Shown here: positions 1 to 8,566 of the stretch, in pieces | Position numbering within the stretch: the first letter of the stretch is position 1 | How the letters are laid out: each line of letters opens with the position of its first letter | Position numbers and translations under genes: made by a program | Assembly (NCBI GenBank): GCA_965247585.1 | Contig: CBDFHC010000003.1 | Coordinates: 603,202-667,201, forward strand | Reading direction: 5' to 3' | Length of the DNA: 64,000 nt | Origin: CBDFHC01 sp965247585 | GTDB lineage: Bacteria > Chloroflexota > Dehalococcoidia > Lucifugimonadales > GCA-2712585 | The notes under the pieces: generated by a model | Told to the model about the DNA's origin: nothing | The model's database searches: none | Seen by the model: only the letters and a program-made list of their open reading frames with translations

Positions 1-158
1 GGCGGGAGCAGATCCTCCAACGGAGAAAGGAGGTGCAGGTCCAGACGTTAGAACGGCGAAGACGCTACAACAAGACCCTCAGGGAGCTCCCACGCAGCTC
101 TTCATAATAATAACCTTCTCGGGTCCTAATCTGTCCCACTTGTGCTGATTGCCAACAG
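1..158 (+). mobile_element. IS3-family element, right-end remnant
   Basis: This is the 3' end of an IS3-family insertion sequence cut by the window edge. It aligns without large gaps to the right end of the complete copy at 17631-19157: the end of OrfB, its stop, and the terminal block gtcccactt..gctg.ttgccaaca. The two copies clearly differ at several bases, so this is a diverged relative rather than a recent duplicate. The left end is outside the window, so integrity cannot be judged. It lies directly upstream of the exosortase-like gene. Confidence 0.8.
3..107 (+). CDS. IS3-family transposase OrfB, C-terminal end (partial)
   Basis: The last 34 codons of an IS3 OrfB-type DDE transposase, open from the window edge to a TAA at 105-107. 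The frame reads ..QRRKEV.. ..LERRRRYNKTLREL.., matching the C-terminus of the complete OrfB that ends at 19124 (QRRKEVQAHTIERRRRYNKTLREL). The last few residues diverge (PRSSS against TKPSPDL). The catalytic DDE core lies outside the window, so activity cannot be assessed. Confidence 0.8.
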   Translation, partial: REQILQRRKEVQVQTLERRRRYNKTLRELPRSSS

Positions 159-214
159 ATAAGCGAGATGAGACCCACGGCACAGATGGCATTCCGGGAA
201 GGGGCGTGACCCCG

Positions 215-811
215 ATGCCCAAGGGGAGGCAGAGAGAGGGGCGGGGGTGGCCGGACCCGGGACAAGGGCCGGGTCCGTCTTTCGATGGCGTGCTTCGACG
301 GGTCAGGGTGGCGCTCTCCCGAAACCGGGGGCTGGCGCGCGCCCTGGCAGTCTATGCGGTGACGCTCTCGCTGCTGCTGCTGGGCTATTCCTGGCTGGAC
401 GGCACGGCGGCCTTCCACCGTTTTCTGGAATTCAACGCGCAGGCAACGGGTGCCCTGGTCTCCCTGTTTGACTCCTCGGTAAACGTTAACGGCGTGAACG
501 TGGCCTCAGGCTCATACGCCGTGCTGGTCATCTCCGAGTGCACCATCATGGCGCCGCTGGCCATTTACTCGGCGGCGGTGCTGGCGGTGCCAGCGCACTT
601 CAAGACCAAGGTGCTAGGAGTAGCACTGGGCTTTGGGGTGCTTTCGGCGGTGAACCTAATTCGCACCACCAGCCTGTTTTTCCTGGGCTCGGCGGCGCCG
701 GAGCTCATGGACGTGGTCCACCTGCTGGTGTGGCAGTCCCTTATGGTGTTGCTGGCCGTGGGCCTCTGGCTCCTCTGGATGCGAAGGTGGGTACAGGGTG
801 CCGCAGGCTAA
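215..811 (+). CDS. Exosortase/archaeosortase family transpeptidase, XrtH-like
   Basis: Polytopic membrane cysteine transpeptidase of the exosortase/archaeosortase family. These enzymes cut exported proteins at a C-terminal sorting signal and reattach them to the envelope. The family signature is visible in order: Cys in ISECTIMAP, Arg in NLIRTTSLF and His in DVVHLLVWQ, each at a membrane segment as expected for the Cys-Arg-His triad. The PELMDVVHLLVWQ..LLWMRRW ending most resembles the exosortase H type. The start is placed at ATG 215 because a ggaaggggcg purine run precedes it; an upstream TTG at 149 lies inside the IS3 end. It overlaps the next membrane gene by 14 nt, suggesting a two-gene operon. 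No sorting-signal substrate is evident in the window. Confidence 0.78.
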   Translation: MPKGRQREGRGWPDPGQGPGPSFDGVLRRVRVALSRNRGLARALAVYAVTLSLLLLGYSWLDGTAAFHRFLEFNAQATGALVSLFDSSVNVNGVNVASGSYAVLVISECTIMAPLAIYSAAVLAVPAHFKTKVLGVALGFGVLSAVNLIRTTSLFFLGSAAPELMDVVHLLVWQSLMVLLAVGLWLLWMRRWVQGAAG

Positions 812-1334
812 TCTGGGAGGCTTCCTGGCCAAGGCGGCGGCAGGCATCCTCCTGCTATCGTTGACCTGGGGCTTGTTGGGTGTGGGGTATAACACCGTGG
901 TGTTGGAGACGCTTTCGGTTGTGCTGCCGTCGGAGGTGTCCGCCGAGCGGGCCGGATGGGGCATCGATATGGCCGCTTCTCCGGCTCAGGGGGCGCCGGA
1001 CGCAAGCGTATCGGTGGGGGCCAACGCCGGGATGGTGTACGGGCTGATAATAGCCCTGGCGGTGCTGATTGCGGCGCCCAGAATTAAGCTCCGCTCAAGG
1101 CTCCTTCTGCTGCTGGCCGCGCTGTCGGTGGCCTTTTTTGCCCATTTGGCGAGCTTTTATGTATTGGGACTCAGGCTAGATTCGGTGGCAGATACGGTCC
1201 GCTCCGGCAGCGACAGCGAAGTGTTGAGCGGGACCTTCCGGGCTCTCACGCTGGTCTGGCTGATGGTGCCTTCTCTGGTGTGGTTGCCGGTGCTGCTGCG
1301 GAGCTGGGGGGTTCTGCGGCCGGGCAATGCCTAG
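798..1334 (+). CDS. Membrane protein paired with the exosortase
   Basis: A 178-residue protein with about four hydrophobic segments: an N-terminal anchor (AAAGILLLSLTWGLLGVGY), a long polar loop of about 45 residues, then AGMVYGLIIALAVLIAAP, LLLLLAALSVAFFAHLASFYVLG and a C-terminal LTLVWLMVPSLVWLPVLL segment. It starts at GTG 798 inside the exosortase gene (14-nt overlap), so translational coupling is likely. XrtH-type exosortases are known to have a small companion membrane protein, and position, size and topology fit that role. No catalytic motif is visible and the assignment rests mainly on context. The roughly 290 bases after it, up to the aminotransferase, hold no gene I can support. Confidence 0.6.
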   Translation: MPQANLGGFLAKAAAGILLLSLTWGLLGVGYNTVVLETLSVVLPSEVSAERAGWGIDMAASPAQGAPDASVSVGANAGMVYGLIIALAVLIAAPRIKLRSRLLLLLAALSVAFFAHLASFYVLGLRLDSVADTVRSGSDSEVLSGTFRALTLVWLMVPSLVWLPVLLRSWGVLRPGNA

Positions 1335-1623
1335 GCACCGCGGGAGGCGAGGCGGATGCCAAGTCTATGTTTGGCAGCCGGCCAGGGTCAACGCTGGGGA
1401 GGTTTGTGTGGAAGATGGCGAGGGCCGACAGGAGCTTTCCCGGCTCAATGTAGGGAATGAGGCCGCACCGGTGAAGGGCCTTCCTGTCAGGTTGGGTGTC
1501 CAAGGGTTCAGGGTGTGTACTCACCTTGGGCCTCGTTGTGTTTCGATTTGCTGTTGCTGATAATAACGCGGTCTCGAAAGTCAACTTTCATCAGCAAACA
1601 CTGATGCCAAGTTAGGAGGCGTT

Positions 1624-2982
1624 ATGGGGAAATCTCACTTCGATGAGCTGTCGGGTCAGGCTAACGAGCATCTGTGGCTTCAGTACACAAGGCATAATAG
1701 CTATGGGGACACGGTCGGCCCTGGGATAGTTGTAGAGGCCCGGGGAAGCTATTACATAGATGACAAGGGTAAGCGTTACCTTGATGTCACGGGAGGATCC
1801 CACTGCTGCTTGGTAGGGCATGGCCGCCGAGAGGTAACGGATGCCGTCTATCAGCAGATGAAGGATGTGGAGTTCATTGGCGAGCTCCTTCCCTTGACCA
1901 CCGTTCCCACTGCCCGACTGGGTGCCAGGCTGGCCCAGATGACCCCTGGAGACCTCTCTAAAGTATATTTCTCCCTCTCCGCTACTGAGGCCATTGAAGA
2001 CGCATTGAAGATGGTTATTCAGTACCAGGCCCAGGCCGGCAACCCGCGAAAATACAAGGTCTTGTTCAGAGAGGGATCCCATCACGGATACACCTTTGGC
2101 GCCATGGCCGTAAGCGGAGACCGCGCAATCAGATCCCCGATTTTTGATCCCGTCACGCCCGCCATGGGAGTGAAGGTGCCCGAGGCCCACGGCTACCGCT
2201 GTAGATTCTGCACCGGAAGCTGTAACCTTGGGTGCGCCAGCGCTATCGAAGACGCCATTAAATTTGAGGGTCCTGAAACGATAGCGGCCTTCATGATGGA
2301 GCCGGTGGCAAAGGGCGCCATCATACCGCATCGCGACTACTGGGCCACTGTCAGAGCCATCTGTGACAAGTACGGCATCCTGATAATCGACGACGAGGCG
2401 GTCACCGGATTTGGGCGCACCGGTACCATGTTCGGCGTAGATCACTGGGGCCTTCAGCCGGATATCATGCTCTTCGGCAAGACCCTGGCCAGTGGGTATC
2501 AGCCTATCGGGGCCACCATTGCGACCACAGAGGTGGCGGAGAAGTTCATTGGGCCGGGTAACGAATTCAAAATGGCCCATACACTGTCGGGCCATCCCGC
2601 CGGGACCGCCGCCGCCCTGGCTAACCTGGACATCATTGAGCAGGAGAACCTGGTAGAGCACTCCAGGGAGATGGGGGAGTACCTCCTAACCCAGCTTGAA
2701 ACGCTGATGGAGCACCCCATTGTTGGCGAGGTGCGGGGGCTCGGCCTCCTGGCGGCGGTGGACCTGGTCAAGGACAAGGAGACCAAAGAGGCCCTGGGAG
2801 ACCCAGCCCTGGGACGAAAGATGACTCGCTTCATGCTGGACAATGGACTCTACTTCTACACCCAAGGGTCCAGGTTTGAAATTCATCCTTGCCTCACCAT
2901 AACCGAAGATGAGATTGACGAGATGGTCTCGATATTGGACCGGACTGTGGGTTACGCCGAAAAAGAACTGGGTGTCGCGTAA
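1624..2982 (+). CDS. Class III PLP-dependent aminotransferase
   Basis: A 452-residue fold-type I aminotransferase of class III (omega-amino acid or acetylornithine/aspartate aminotransferase group), of normal length. PLP-binding features are visible: IIDDEAVTGFGRTG near residues 254-267, with the Asp that pairs with the pyridine nitrogen, and IMLFGKTLASGYQPIGA with the Schiff-base Lys at 286. The usual SGTEA phosphate loop reads SLSATEA at 117-123. An unusual Cys-rich insertion, CRFCTGSCNLGC, lies at 193-204 and could bind a metal. A strong Shine-Dalgarno (ttaggaggcgtt) precedes ATG 1624. It stands alone between the exosortase pair and recombinase debris, so its substrate cannot be predicted. 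Confidence 0.85.
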   Translation: MGKSHFDELSGQANEHLWLQYTRHNSYGDTVGPGIVVEARGSYYIDDKGKRYLDVTGGSHCCLVGHGRREVTDAVYQQMKDVEFIGELLPLTTVPTARLGARLAQMTPGDLSKVYFSLSATEAIEDALKMVIQYQAQAGNPRKYKVLFREGSHHGYTFGAMAVSGDRAIRSPIFDPVTPAMGVKVPEAHGYRCRFCTGSCNLGCASAIEDAIKFEGPETIAAFMMEPVAKGAIIPHRDYWATVRAICDKYGILIIDDEAVTGFGRTGTMFGVDHWGLQPDIMLFGKTLASGYQPIGATIATTEVAEKFIGPGNEFKMAHTLSGHPAGTAAALANLDIIEQENLVEHSREMGEYLLTQLETLMEHPIVGEVRGLGLLAAVDLVKDKETKEALGDPALGRKMTRFMLDNGLYFYTQGSRFEIHPCLTITEDEIDEMVSILDRTVGYAEKELGVA

Positions 2983-3063
2983 GTCGCGCACTCCTTGATT
3001 GTTCTACCTTCCCAGTAATCGGACTGATATCGTTTTTTGCAAGTAGTGAACACCCGACCCTAC

Positions 3064-3688
3064 TCAGTCTCCACCAACTCCAAACATGCTGTCCGTCCCA
3101 GACTGGACGGGTTCCGCTGACACAACCCGGACCAGAGCGCCAGGTGCTTTTGCTACCGCATGGCACAAGAGCTCCCTGAACCCCGGCGACTGGACAATGG
3201 CCCAGATCCGCTTCTCCCCCATATCCACGTAAACCCGCTCGATGAGCAGTCTTTTATCTTCCGGCGTCGCGTCCCGCCATAGAATAGGAATGTCGCTAAA
3301 TAAATTTGCCGCCTCCTCGTTGGCGGAAGGCGACGCGGCCTGCGCTTGTTGGCGCCCGCGATCGACCTCCGCCAGCCTCCAGCCGTAATCGATGTCGCTA
3401 AGACCACCATCAGCATAGGCCCGGCAGATGCGCCGTCGCCGGGCGGGACACCTGCTCATCGGCCAACTGGCAGGGGATGGAGCCGGAGACTGCGGGTCAG
3501 GGGCCGTGGCTGCGGGAATTGGGGTGCTCCCGGTAGTATCGCCACCCGGAGTAGTAGGTCTGGGCCCACATGGGGATGAGGCAGTATGCACAACGGACTA
3601 TGCCCTTCAGCAGGTACTGCCGGGCAGGTTGCGAGGCCAGAGTGCGGGAGCGGCCGTTGTTCTTGCGGAGGGCGTCCAGGGGAGGAAT
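3064..3688 (-). pseudogene. Decayed large serine recombinase, C-terminal pieces
   Basis: Fragments of a large serine recombinase lie in different frames. From 3688 downward one frame reads the recombinase zinc beta-ribbon (QYLLKGIVRCAYCLIPMW, then ..YYREHPNSRSHGP) and stops at 3497 on a TGA that falls where a ribbon cysteine is expected. The same frame past the stop continues plausibly (PAVSGSIPCQLADEQV). A different frame then gives the C-terminal part (RAYADGGLSDIDYGWRLAEV.., ..TPEDKRLLIERVYVDM..) to a stop at 3064. The N-terminal resolvase catalytic domain is absent, and a block between the ribbon and the coiled-coil tail is deleted. The 5' side is fused at about 3688 to an unrelated ATPase fragment. 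Confidence 0.75.
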
Positions 3689-4240
3689 GTAGACAAAGTT
3701 GGGGCTATAACAGAACGACCATCTTCTCTTGCCGCCTGGAACACTTGCCAGCTCCTGAGTGGCGCGCTCCACCAGGTCCCTCAACTCGGGCCGGTTGAAC
3801 CTGGTCTGTAGGACCCCGAGCTGCTTGAAAACGATGACGGAGGCGGAGCTGGCCACGTTTCTGTCCACCTGCCGGGCCTCCTGGCTGACGAAGATAAAGG
3901 TCTGTTCCCGCTGCCGGGAGAGTTTGAGCGCCTGGGACATAGACCTGCTGGTGGCGGCCAGGCCGGCCCGGGAATGGTAGTGGAGGTACGCCTAGTCCAC
4001 CAGGGCGATGCATCGGTTGGGCAAGTCCTCCAGAGTCGGAGCGATGCCGATCCAGTCGGGGAAGAGCCGCCTGGCGCTGGCTGGGACGCCCACCACGTAG
4101 GGAGTCAAGTAGGGCAAGCTCGGTGTGTCGATTGCCGGATAGCTGACCTCATGGTAGAGAGAGGCGCGTTGTTGTGGATTGCACACAATGTGGAACTCTG
4201 CTATCTGAGGCCGCGAGATGCTGCCCCGGCTGTGGTGGCC
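3689..4240 (-). pseudogene. Decayed P-loop ATPase fragment (Zot/VirB4-like C-terminal part)
   Basis: An ATPase fragment on the minus strand, continuous in one frame apart from a TAG at 3994-3992. Upstream of the stop it reads ..LYHEVSYPAIDTPSLPYL.. and ..LEDLPNRCIALVD. Downstream it continues AYLHYHSRAGLAATSRS, ..EQTFIFVSQEARQVDRN.. and ..GKRRWSFCYSP. The LVD[stop]AYLHYHSRA stretch looks like an ATPase Walker B region (LVDEAY) whose Glu codon became TAG. The FVSQEARQVDR block resembles the sensor region of zonular-occludens or conjugation-type ATPases. No Walker A is present. At about 3688 it runs straight into recombinase sequence, which marks a deletion junction in an old mobile element. 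The exact family is uncertain. Confidence 0.6.
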
Positions 4241-4397
4241 TGAGTGTTATCATCCCCTAGAACGCTTCCGTGCCAGTCCCGCTATATATATATATATAAA
4301 AGTTGGCGGGATCAGAAACCAGTTATTATCAGGGGCAAGAAGAAGTGGCAGAGATTGACCCTACAATCCTGTGACGTGGACATATCGCCTGCCCTTC

Positions 4398-5156
4398 TCA
4401 GTGGGCGGTTGTCGCGGGTTGATGCGCCAGGAGAAAGTCGCGCACCTGGTTTATTGTCTTGGCGAGCACGTCCTTGTGCTCTTTCCATGGATACACCGTC
4501 ACCGCGGCTTTTGGCGCCAACGCTACTAGATCCATAGCGGCCTGGTACGAGTGCGACGGTGTGTCGTCAGGCATGACCAGCATCGGCGTCTGGCACGAAC
4601 GGGCGAAGTCGCGCGACACGCTGTACGCGAAGTCGGGCTGGATGCGGTAAAGGTTGTGCAGATATGCTTCGCAAGTCTCCATGGTCGCGTCAGTCCGCCG
4701 GGTGCCCAGCTCGGGTGCCCAGGTGTCACGGCCAGAGTCGTACATGGAGTCGGGGAAATTCGCGTTGTGCCCAACCGGCTGGCAGAGCACGCCTGCCACG
4801 ACGCGTTCGGGTGCCCGTTCCATGAGCTTGAGAGCAAACGGGCCACCGATGCAGTAGCCCATGAAGAAGAACTCCCGTATGCCGAGGTGGTCCATCAGCC
4901 CCAGTTGGTCGTCAGCGAAGGCTCCCCACGGGTCGTCGACCGGGATTGGGCCGCTGGACTCGCCGCCGTTGGCGTTGCGCTGGTCCATCGTAATGCAGCG
5001 GAAGTCGTTCTTGAACTCCTCCATCGCGTTAAACACTTGGGTAGGCCAATTGCTGACCAGGGAGTTCAAGCCCCCGCCGGGCGTGACCAGAAGCGGGAAA
5101 CCGGACCCGGCCTCCTCATAGTGGATGCGGACATCGCCTTTGGTATATAACGGCAT
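4398..5156 (-). CDS. Alpha/beta hydrolase with Cys nucleophile
   Basis: A 252-residue alpha/beta-hydrolase fold protein. The nucleophile elbow reads MGYCIGG near residues 99-105, so the nucleophile is Cys102 rather than Ser. Cys is typical of dienelactone hydrolase-type enzymes, although the rest of the sequence looks more like the general epoxide hydrolase/esterase group. The oxyanion region HG-equivalent is TPGGG near 25-29, and a C-terminal KEHKD with His227 fits the catalytic histidine. A clear Shine-Dalgarno (aaggagaaactggt) precedes ATG 5156. It is transcribed alone towards the recombinase debris. The substrate is unknown. Confidence 0.8.
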   Translation of the reverse strand: MPLYTKGDVRIHYEEAGSGFPLLVTPGGGLNSLVSNWPTQVFNAMEEFKNDFRCITMDQRNANGGESSGPIPVDDPWGAFADDQLGLMDHLGIREFFFMGYCIGGPFALKLMERAPERVVAGVLCQPVGHNANFPDSMYDSGRDTWAPELGTRRTDATMETCEAYLHNLYRIQPDFAYSVSRDFARSCQTPMLVMPDDTPSHSYQAAMDLVALAPKAAVTVYPWKEHKDVLAKTINQVRDFLLAHQPATTAH

Positions 5157-5478
5157 ACCAGTTTCTCCTTGTCTAAGTCGCCAGAACCTTTGGCTTCCTG
5201 CACTCCAGCACGTTATCAGCAGTTAATTTTAGCATTCTTTGACGAACGGCACTGCCTAAATTGTCGTTTTTTACTTGCGCGCATTCCCGCTTGCGTTGTT
5301 GAGATAAAAATGACAATGGCGGCGGGTTTCGTCTATTCAATTAAAAGTACTCGAGAAAGGGAATCCTGTACGGTGTAGCTAAACCGGGCGTAAAATCAAG
5401 GGTACCAAAAGGACTTTGTTCCGGATCAAGTATGCGGCATATGGGCGGGGGCCCAGATAGTCTCGCACTTTGGGTAGG
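5157..5478. other. Intergenic region upstream of the alpha/beta hydrolase
   Basis: About 320 bases without a convincing gene. On the minus strand an extended -10-like sequence (tgctaaaat) lies roughly 65 bases upstream of the hydrolase start without a good -35, so any promoter here is speculative. The segment is more AT-rich than its neighbours. No repeat module of the kind found further right was seen. Confidence 0.4.
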
Positions 5479-8103
5479 TTACGGGCCCAGTCTGCTGCGC
5501 GAGCGCCAGGCCTCTCCATCTGAACACACCATCCGTGTCCACTCATCAGGCGGTAAGTCTAGACCATCTTGATACCGGAGCGTCGCCTCGACTAACGATT
5601 CGTGGGTCCGAGTGTCGACCAGAACGTTCGACATCGGCCAGGCCAGACCTTGACCACCGCCCCCCTCCCGCAGGTTCGTTTGCGCCTCCACAAGTAGCCG
5701 CTGCGCCTCGTCCGCCTCGCTGCCGAAATGCGCCGCCATGCCGAGTCCCAACAGTACGGCACCTACGCCGTGGCGGTCCCCCAGGTCGACCATCATGGGT
5801 AGGCACTCATCGTAGAGGGCTGTAGCCTGGTCCAGCTCGTTGGACTCCAAAGCGATGTTTGCCAGGCGGATGAGCGTCCAGGCTATCAAAGCCAGGTCGC
5901 CGACGCGACGCAAGATCTCCAAACTTCGGCTGTTACACTCGAATGCCTGTGTTGTTTCTCCTGCAAACCACGCGGTAGAACCCAGGAACCAGCCACAAAA
6001 CGCATCTCCCCACTCAAACCCATAGGATTGATGGGCTGCCTGGACATCGGCGAACCTGCGGCTCGAGGCTTCCAGGTCCCTCATGAACCACAAGATCACG
6101 GCTTCGTAGGTCCGAGCCGTCATTATTCCTTGCCCGTCTCCCAGCTCAATGAACTGCTCTTCCGCTTCACGGACTCGCGCCAGACATCCTTCCAGGTCAT
6201 CCTGGCGAACCATCGTGCTTATGAATCCAGAATGCACCAGTGCTGACGCACGTGCCTGCGCAGAACCCCCTTCGGCGGCCAGCGCCCTGTCGAACCATTC
6301 GACAGACTCGGTCACGTGCCGGCGTATTATCCAGAACCAGGTTAGGGCGGCGGCGGTGCGCTGTGGGAGATCTGATTCGCCAGCTTCCAAGCCCCATGCC
6401 AACGCGGCGCGAAGGTTGTCGTGTTCTGTCTCCAATCGCGCCAACCACTCAAGCTGGTGTGGGCCGCGAAGCTCCGGCTCAGCTTGCTCGGCGAGGTCTT
6501 GAAAATACCGTGCGTGTCGACCACCTGTTTCAGCCGCCTCGTCGCAGGTCAGCCGGGCGGCGGCGTACTGACGCAACGGCTCCAGCAGGTGGTAACGCGA
6601 CTCCCCGCCGGCGGGCACGGTCCGCACAAGCGATTTATCCACCAGTTGGCCGAGGGACTCCAGGACTTCAAACTCATCATCGGTCCCGCTGACGGCGCCG
6701 CATGCAGGGAGGGTGAATCCGCCCCGAAACACGGATAGCTGGCGGAAGAGCGTTTGCTGCTCTGGTTCCAGCATGTCGTAGCTCCAATCGATGGCACGCT
6801 CCAGCGTCTGGTGGTGCGGCAAGGCGTCGACCGGTCCTCCAGTTAGAAGCTTGAAGGATTGATCAAGCCGGCTGGCGATTTCTGCCGGTTGTAGCAGTTT
6901 CACGCGAGACGCCGCCAACTCTATGGCCAGGGGAATCCCATCAAGTCTCCTCACAATCTGAGTTACAGAGGCCGCGTTGCTTGCGGTCAGCTCAAAAGAG
7001 GGATTCGCACCCCGGGCGCGCTCCCGGAATAGCTCCACCGAAGGGCACCCAGCAAACATGCCTTGACCGGCGTTGCCTTCAGGGACAGGTAACGGTGGCA
7101 CCTGGAAGGTCCGCTCGCCAGCCAGGTTCAGCGCCTCTCGGCTGGTGGCGATCACGGTGACACCGGGGCAAGATAGCAACCACTGGACCAACGAAGCAGC
7201 CCCCACCATCAGGTGCTCGCAGTTGTCTAGGATTAGTAAGAGCGTTTTCCCTTGCAGGAACCCGTAGAGGGCGTCCTCACCTACGTTAAATGTTTCAGCT
7301 ACATGTGGCCGCAATATTTTAGGGTCAGAGAGAGCCACCAATCCGATAAACCAGACTCCACCGGGATAGCCTTCGATGACCGAGGCGCCAATCTCTTGTG
7401 CCAGCCTTGTCTTGCCGGAGCCGCCGGCGCCTGCCAGGGTGACCAGGCGAGCGGAAGAGAGCAGGTCCGTGACTTCGCCGATTTCTTCATCACGGCCAAT
7501 GAAGCTGGTTAATTGGACTGGCAGGTTGTGGGGGTGGGCATCCAGGGAGTTGAGGGCAGGGAAGTCCGCGGGCAGGTCCGGGTGAATGAGCTGGAACACC
7601 TGCTCCGGTTGCTGCAAGTCCTTGAGGCGATGGGAACCGAGATCACGCAGGGACAGTCCGCCACGAAGGTTGTCTTGGACCAGCCGCGCGGTGGTCTGAG
7701 AAAGAACTACCTGGCCTCCATGAACGATGGACCTAATCCGGGCACAACGATTTACCGAGTTGCCGTAGTAATCGTTGTCGCGTAATTCAGATTCGCCGGT
7801 GTGCAGCGCCATGCGAACGTTGATGGCAATTTCTGGCGGCCAAGTCTCACGCAAGAGAAGCTCTTGGGCAGCGCGGGCGGCGCCCACCGCGTCTGTGGCG
7901 CGTGGGAACACTGCGAAGATGCTGTCCCCTTCTCCTCTTGGCTTCACCACTGTGCCGCCATGGGCTTCAACGGCGGACGTTAACAGAGAATCGTGGCGGG
8001 CCATGACACTATTCATGTCATGCGGATGTTTTTGCCACAGAGAGGTGCTCCCTTGAACGTCAGTAAAGAGGTATGTGAGGGTACCGGTGGGTAGGTCAGT
8101 CAT
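5479..8103 (-). CDS. Class III nucleotide cyclase / NB-ARC ATPase / TPR regulator
   Basis: An 874-residue three-part signalling protein. Residues about 5-175 form a class III adenylate/guanylate cyclase domain with both metal aspartates (FTDVQGST, D15; GEGDSIFAVF, D60) and the NSVNRCARI motif carrying the ribose/phosphate-binding Asn and Arg. Residues about 200-480 are an NB-ARC/AAA-type NTPase with Walker A GAGGSGKT (225-232), Walker B TLLLILDNCEHL and a downstream RLDGIPLAIELAASRV motif. The C-terminal 300 residues are helical, TPR-like repeats. This layout is common in Actinomycetota and Chloroflexota as an NTP-gated switch controlling cyclic-nucleotide synthesis. A cNMP-binding protein (10682-11110) and a cNMP phosphodiesterase (11178-11945) lie nearby, which supports an intact signalling module. 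Whether the product is cAMP or cGMP cannot be fixed by eye. Confidence 0.85.
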   Translation of the reverse strand: MTDLPTGTLTYLFTDVQGSTSLWQKHPHDMNSVMARHDSLLTSAVEAHGGTVVKPRGEGDSIFAVFPRATDAVGAARAAQELLLRETWPPEIAINVRMALHTGESELRDNDYYGNSVNRCARIRSIVHGGQVVLSQTTARLVQDNLRGGLSLRDLGSHRLKDLQQPEQVFQLIHPDLPADFPALNSLDAHPHNLPVQLTSFIGRDEEIGEVTDLLSSARLVTLAGAGGSGKTRLAQEIGASVIEGYPGGVWFIGLVALSDPKILRPHVAETFNVGEDALYGFLQGKTLLLILDNCEHLMVGAASLVQWLLSCPGVTVIATSREALNLAGERTFQVPPLPVPEGNAGQGMFAGCPSVELFRERARGANPSFELTASNAASVTQIVRRLDGIPLAIELAASRVKLLQPAEIASRLDQSFKLLTGGPVDALPHHQTLERAIDWSYDMLEPEQQTLFRQLSVFRGGFTLPACGAVSGTDDEFEVLESLGQLVDKSLVRTVPAGGESRYHLLEPLRQYAAARLTCDEAAETGGRHARYFQDLAEQAEPELRGPHQLEWLARLETEHDNLRAALAWGLEAGESDLPQRTAAALTWFWIIRRHVTESVEWFDRALAAEGGSAQARASALVHSGFISTMVRQDDLEGCLARVREAEEQFIELGDGQGIMTARTYEAVILWFMRDLEASSRRFADVQAAHQSYGFEWGDAFCGWFLGSTAWFAGETTQAFECNSRSLEILRRVGDLALIAWTLIRLANIALESNELDQATALYDECLPMMVDLGDRHGVGAVLLGLGMAAHFGSEADEAQRLLVEAQTNLREGGGGQGLAWPMSNVLVDTRTHESLVEATLRYQDGLDLPPDEWTRMVCSDGEAWRSRSRLGP

Positions 8104-8566
8104 TGCGCGGTCTCAGTTGCATCACCGCTATATACGGAGAAGGGCAAGGTCCGATTGGGGTGGTGGGCACCTTTCGTTTGCTATAGCTGTTGGCCGAGCA
8201 GATCATAAAGTTAAGACGCCTGTTTCCTCAACCTATCACGACTCCGAGAACTCGTTCTCCTTTTGGGTGCGGCCGCAGAAAGCATATTGACTAAGGCCGT
8301 GCACCGGAACAGTGCGACTCTGTTACGCGCCTCTTTGGACTGCCAATCAATCCGCTCACAGTCAATCACCGTTACTTCATATCCAGTGAGCATTATGCTA
8401 ATTCATGCCAACTCTCGCCGCAAGACGCGGCTCTCGCCCGATACGCCATCCACTATCGTAAATCGATCGGCGAACCAGCGATTTTCGAACGGTTCTGCTT
8501 GTTGAAGATTCCTGAGCATATGCTAGACTTCCCTGGGACTTGCGACCTGACACTAAGGAGGCCGGA
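8104..8566. other. Divergent intergenic region between the cyclase and CDGSH genes
   Basis: About 460 bases between two divergent genes, so it should contain both promoters. I see no convincing sigma-70 hexamers, hairpin or RNA gene, and no copy of the dispersed repeat modules. The only firm signal is the Shine-Dalgarno aaggagg at 8555-8561 serving the CDGSH gene. Confidence 0.4.

Noticed and set aside
1327..1560. Small plus-strand frame after the exosortase partner
   Set aside because: No ribosome site, no domain and atypical composition; it probably lies in the untranslated spacer before the aminotransferase.
1612..2661. Long minus-strand open frame over the aminotransferase
   Set aside because: It is antisense to a fully motif-bearing plus-strand enzyme and its translation has no recognisable domain.
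4280..4302. TA dinucleotide run as a promoter or origin
   Set aside because: A short (ta)n tract with no appropriately spaced -35, no DnaA-box cluster and no adjacent gene start.
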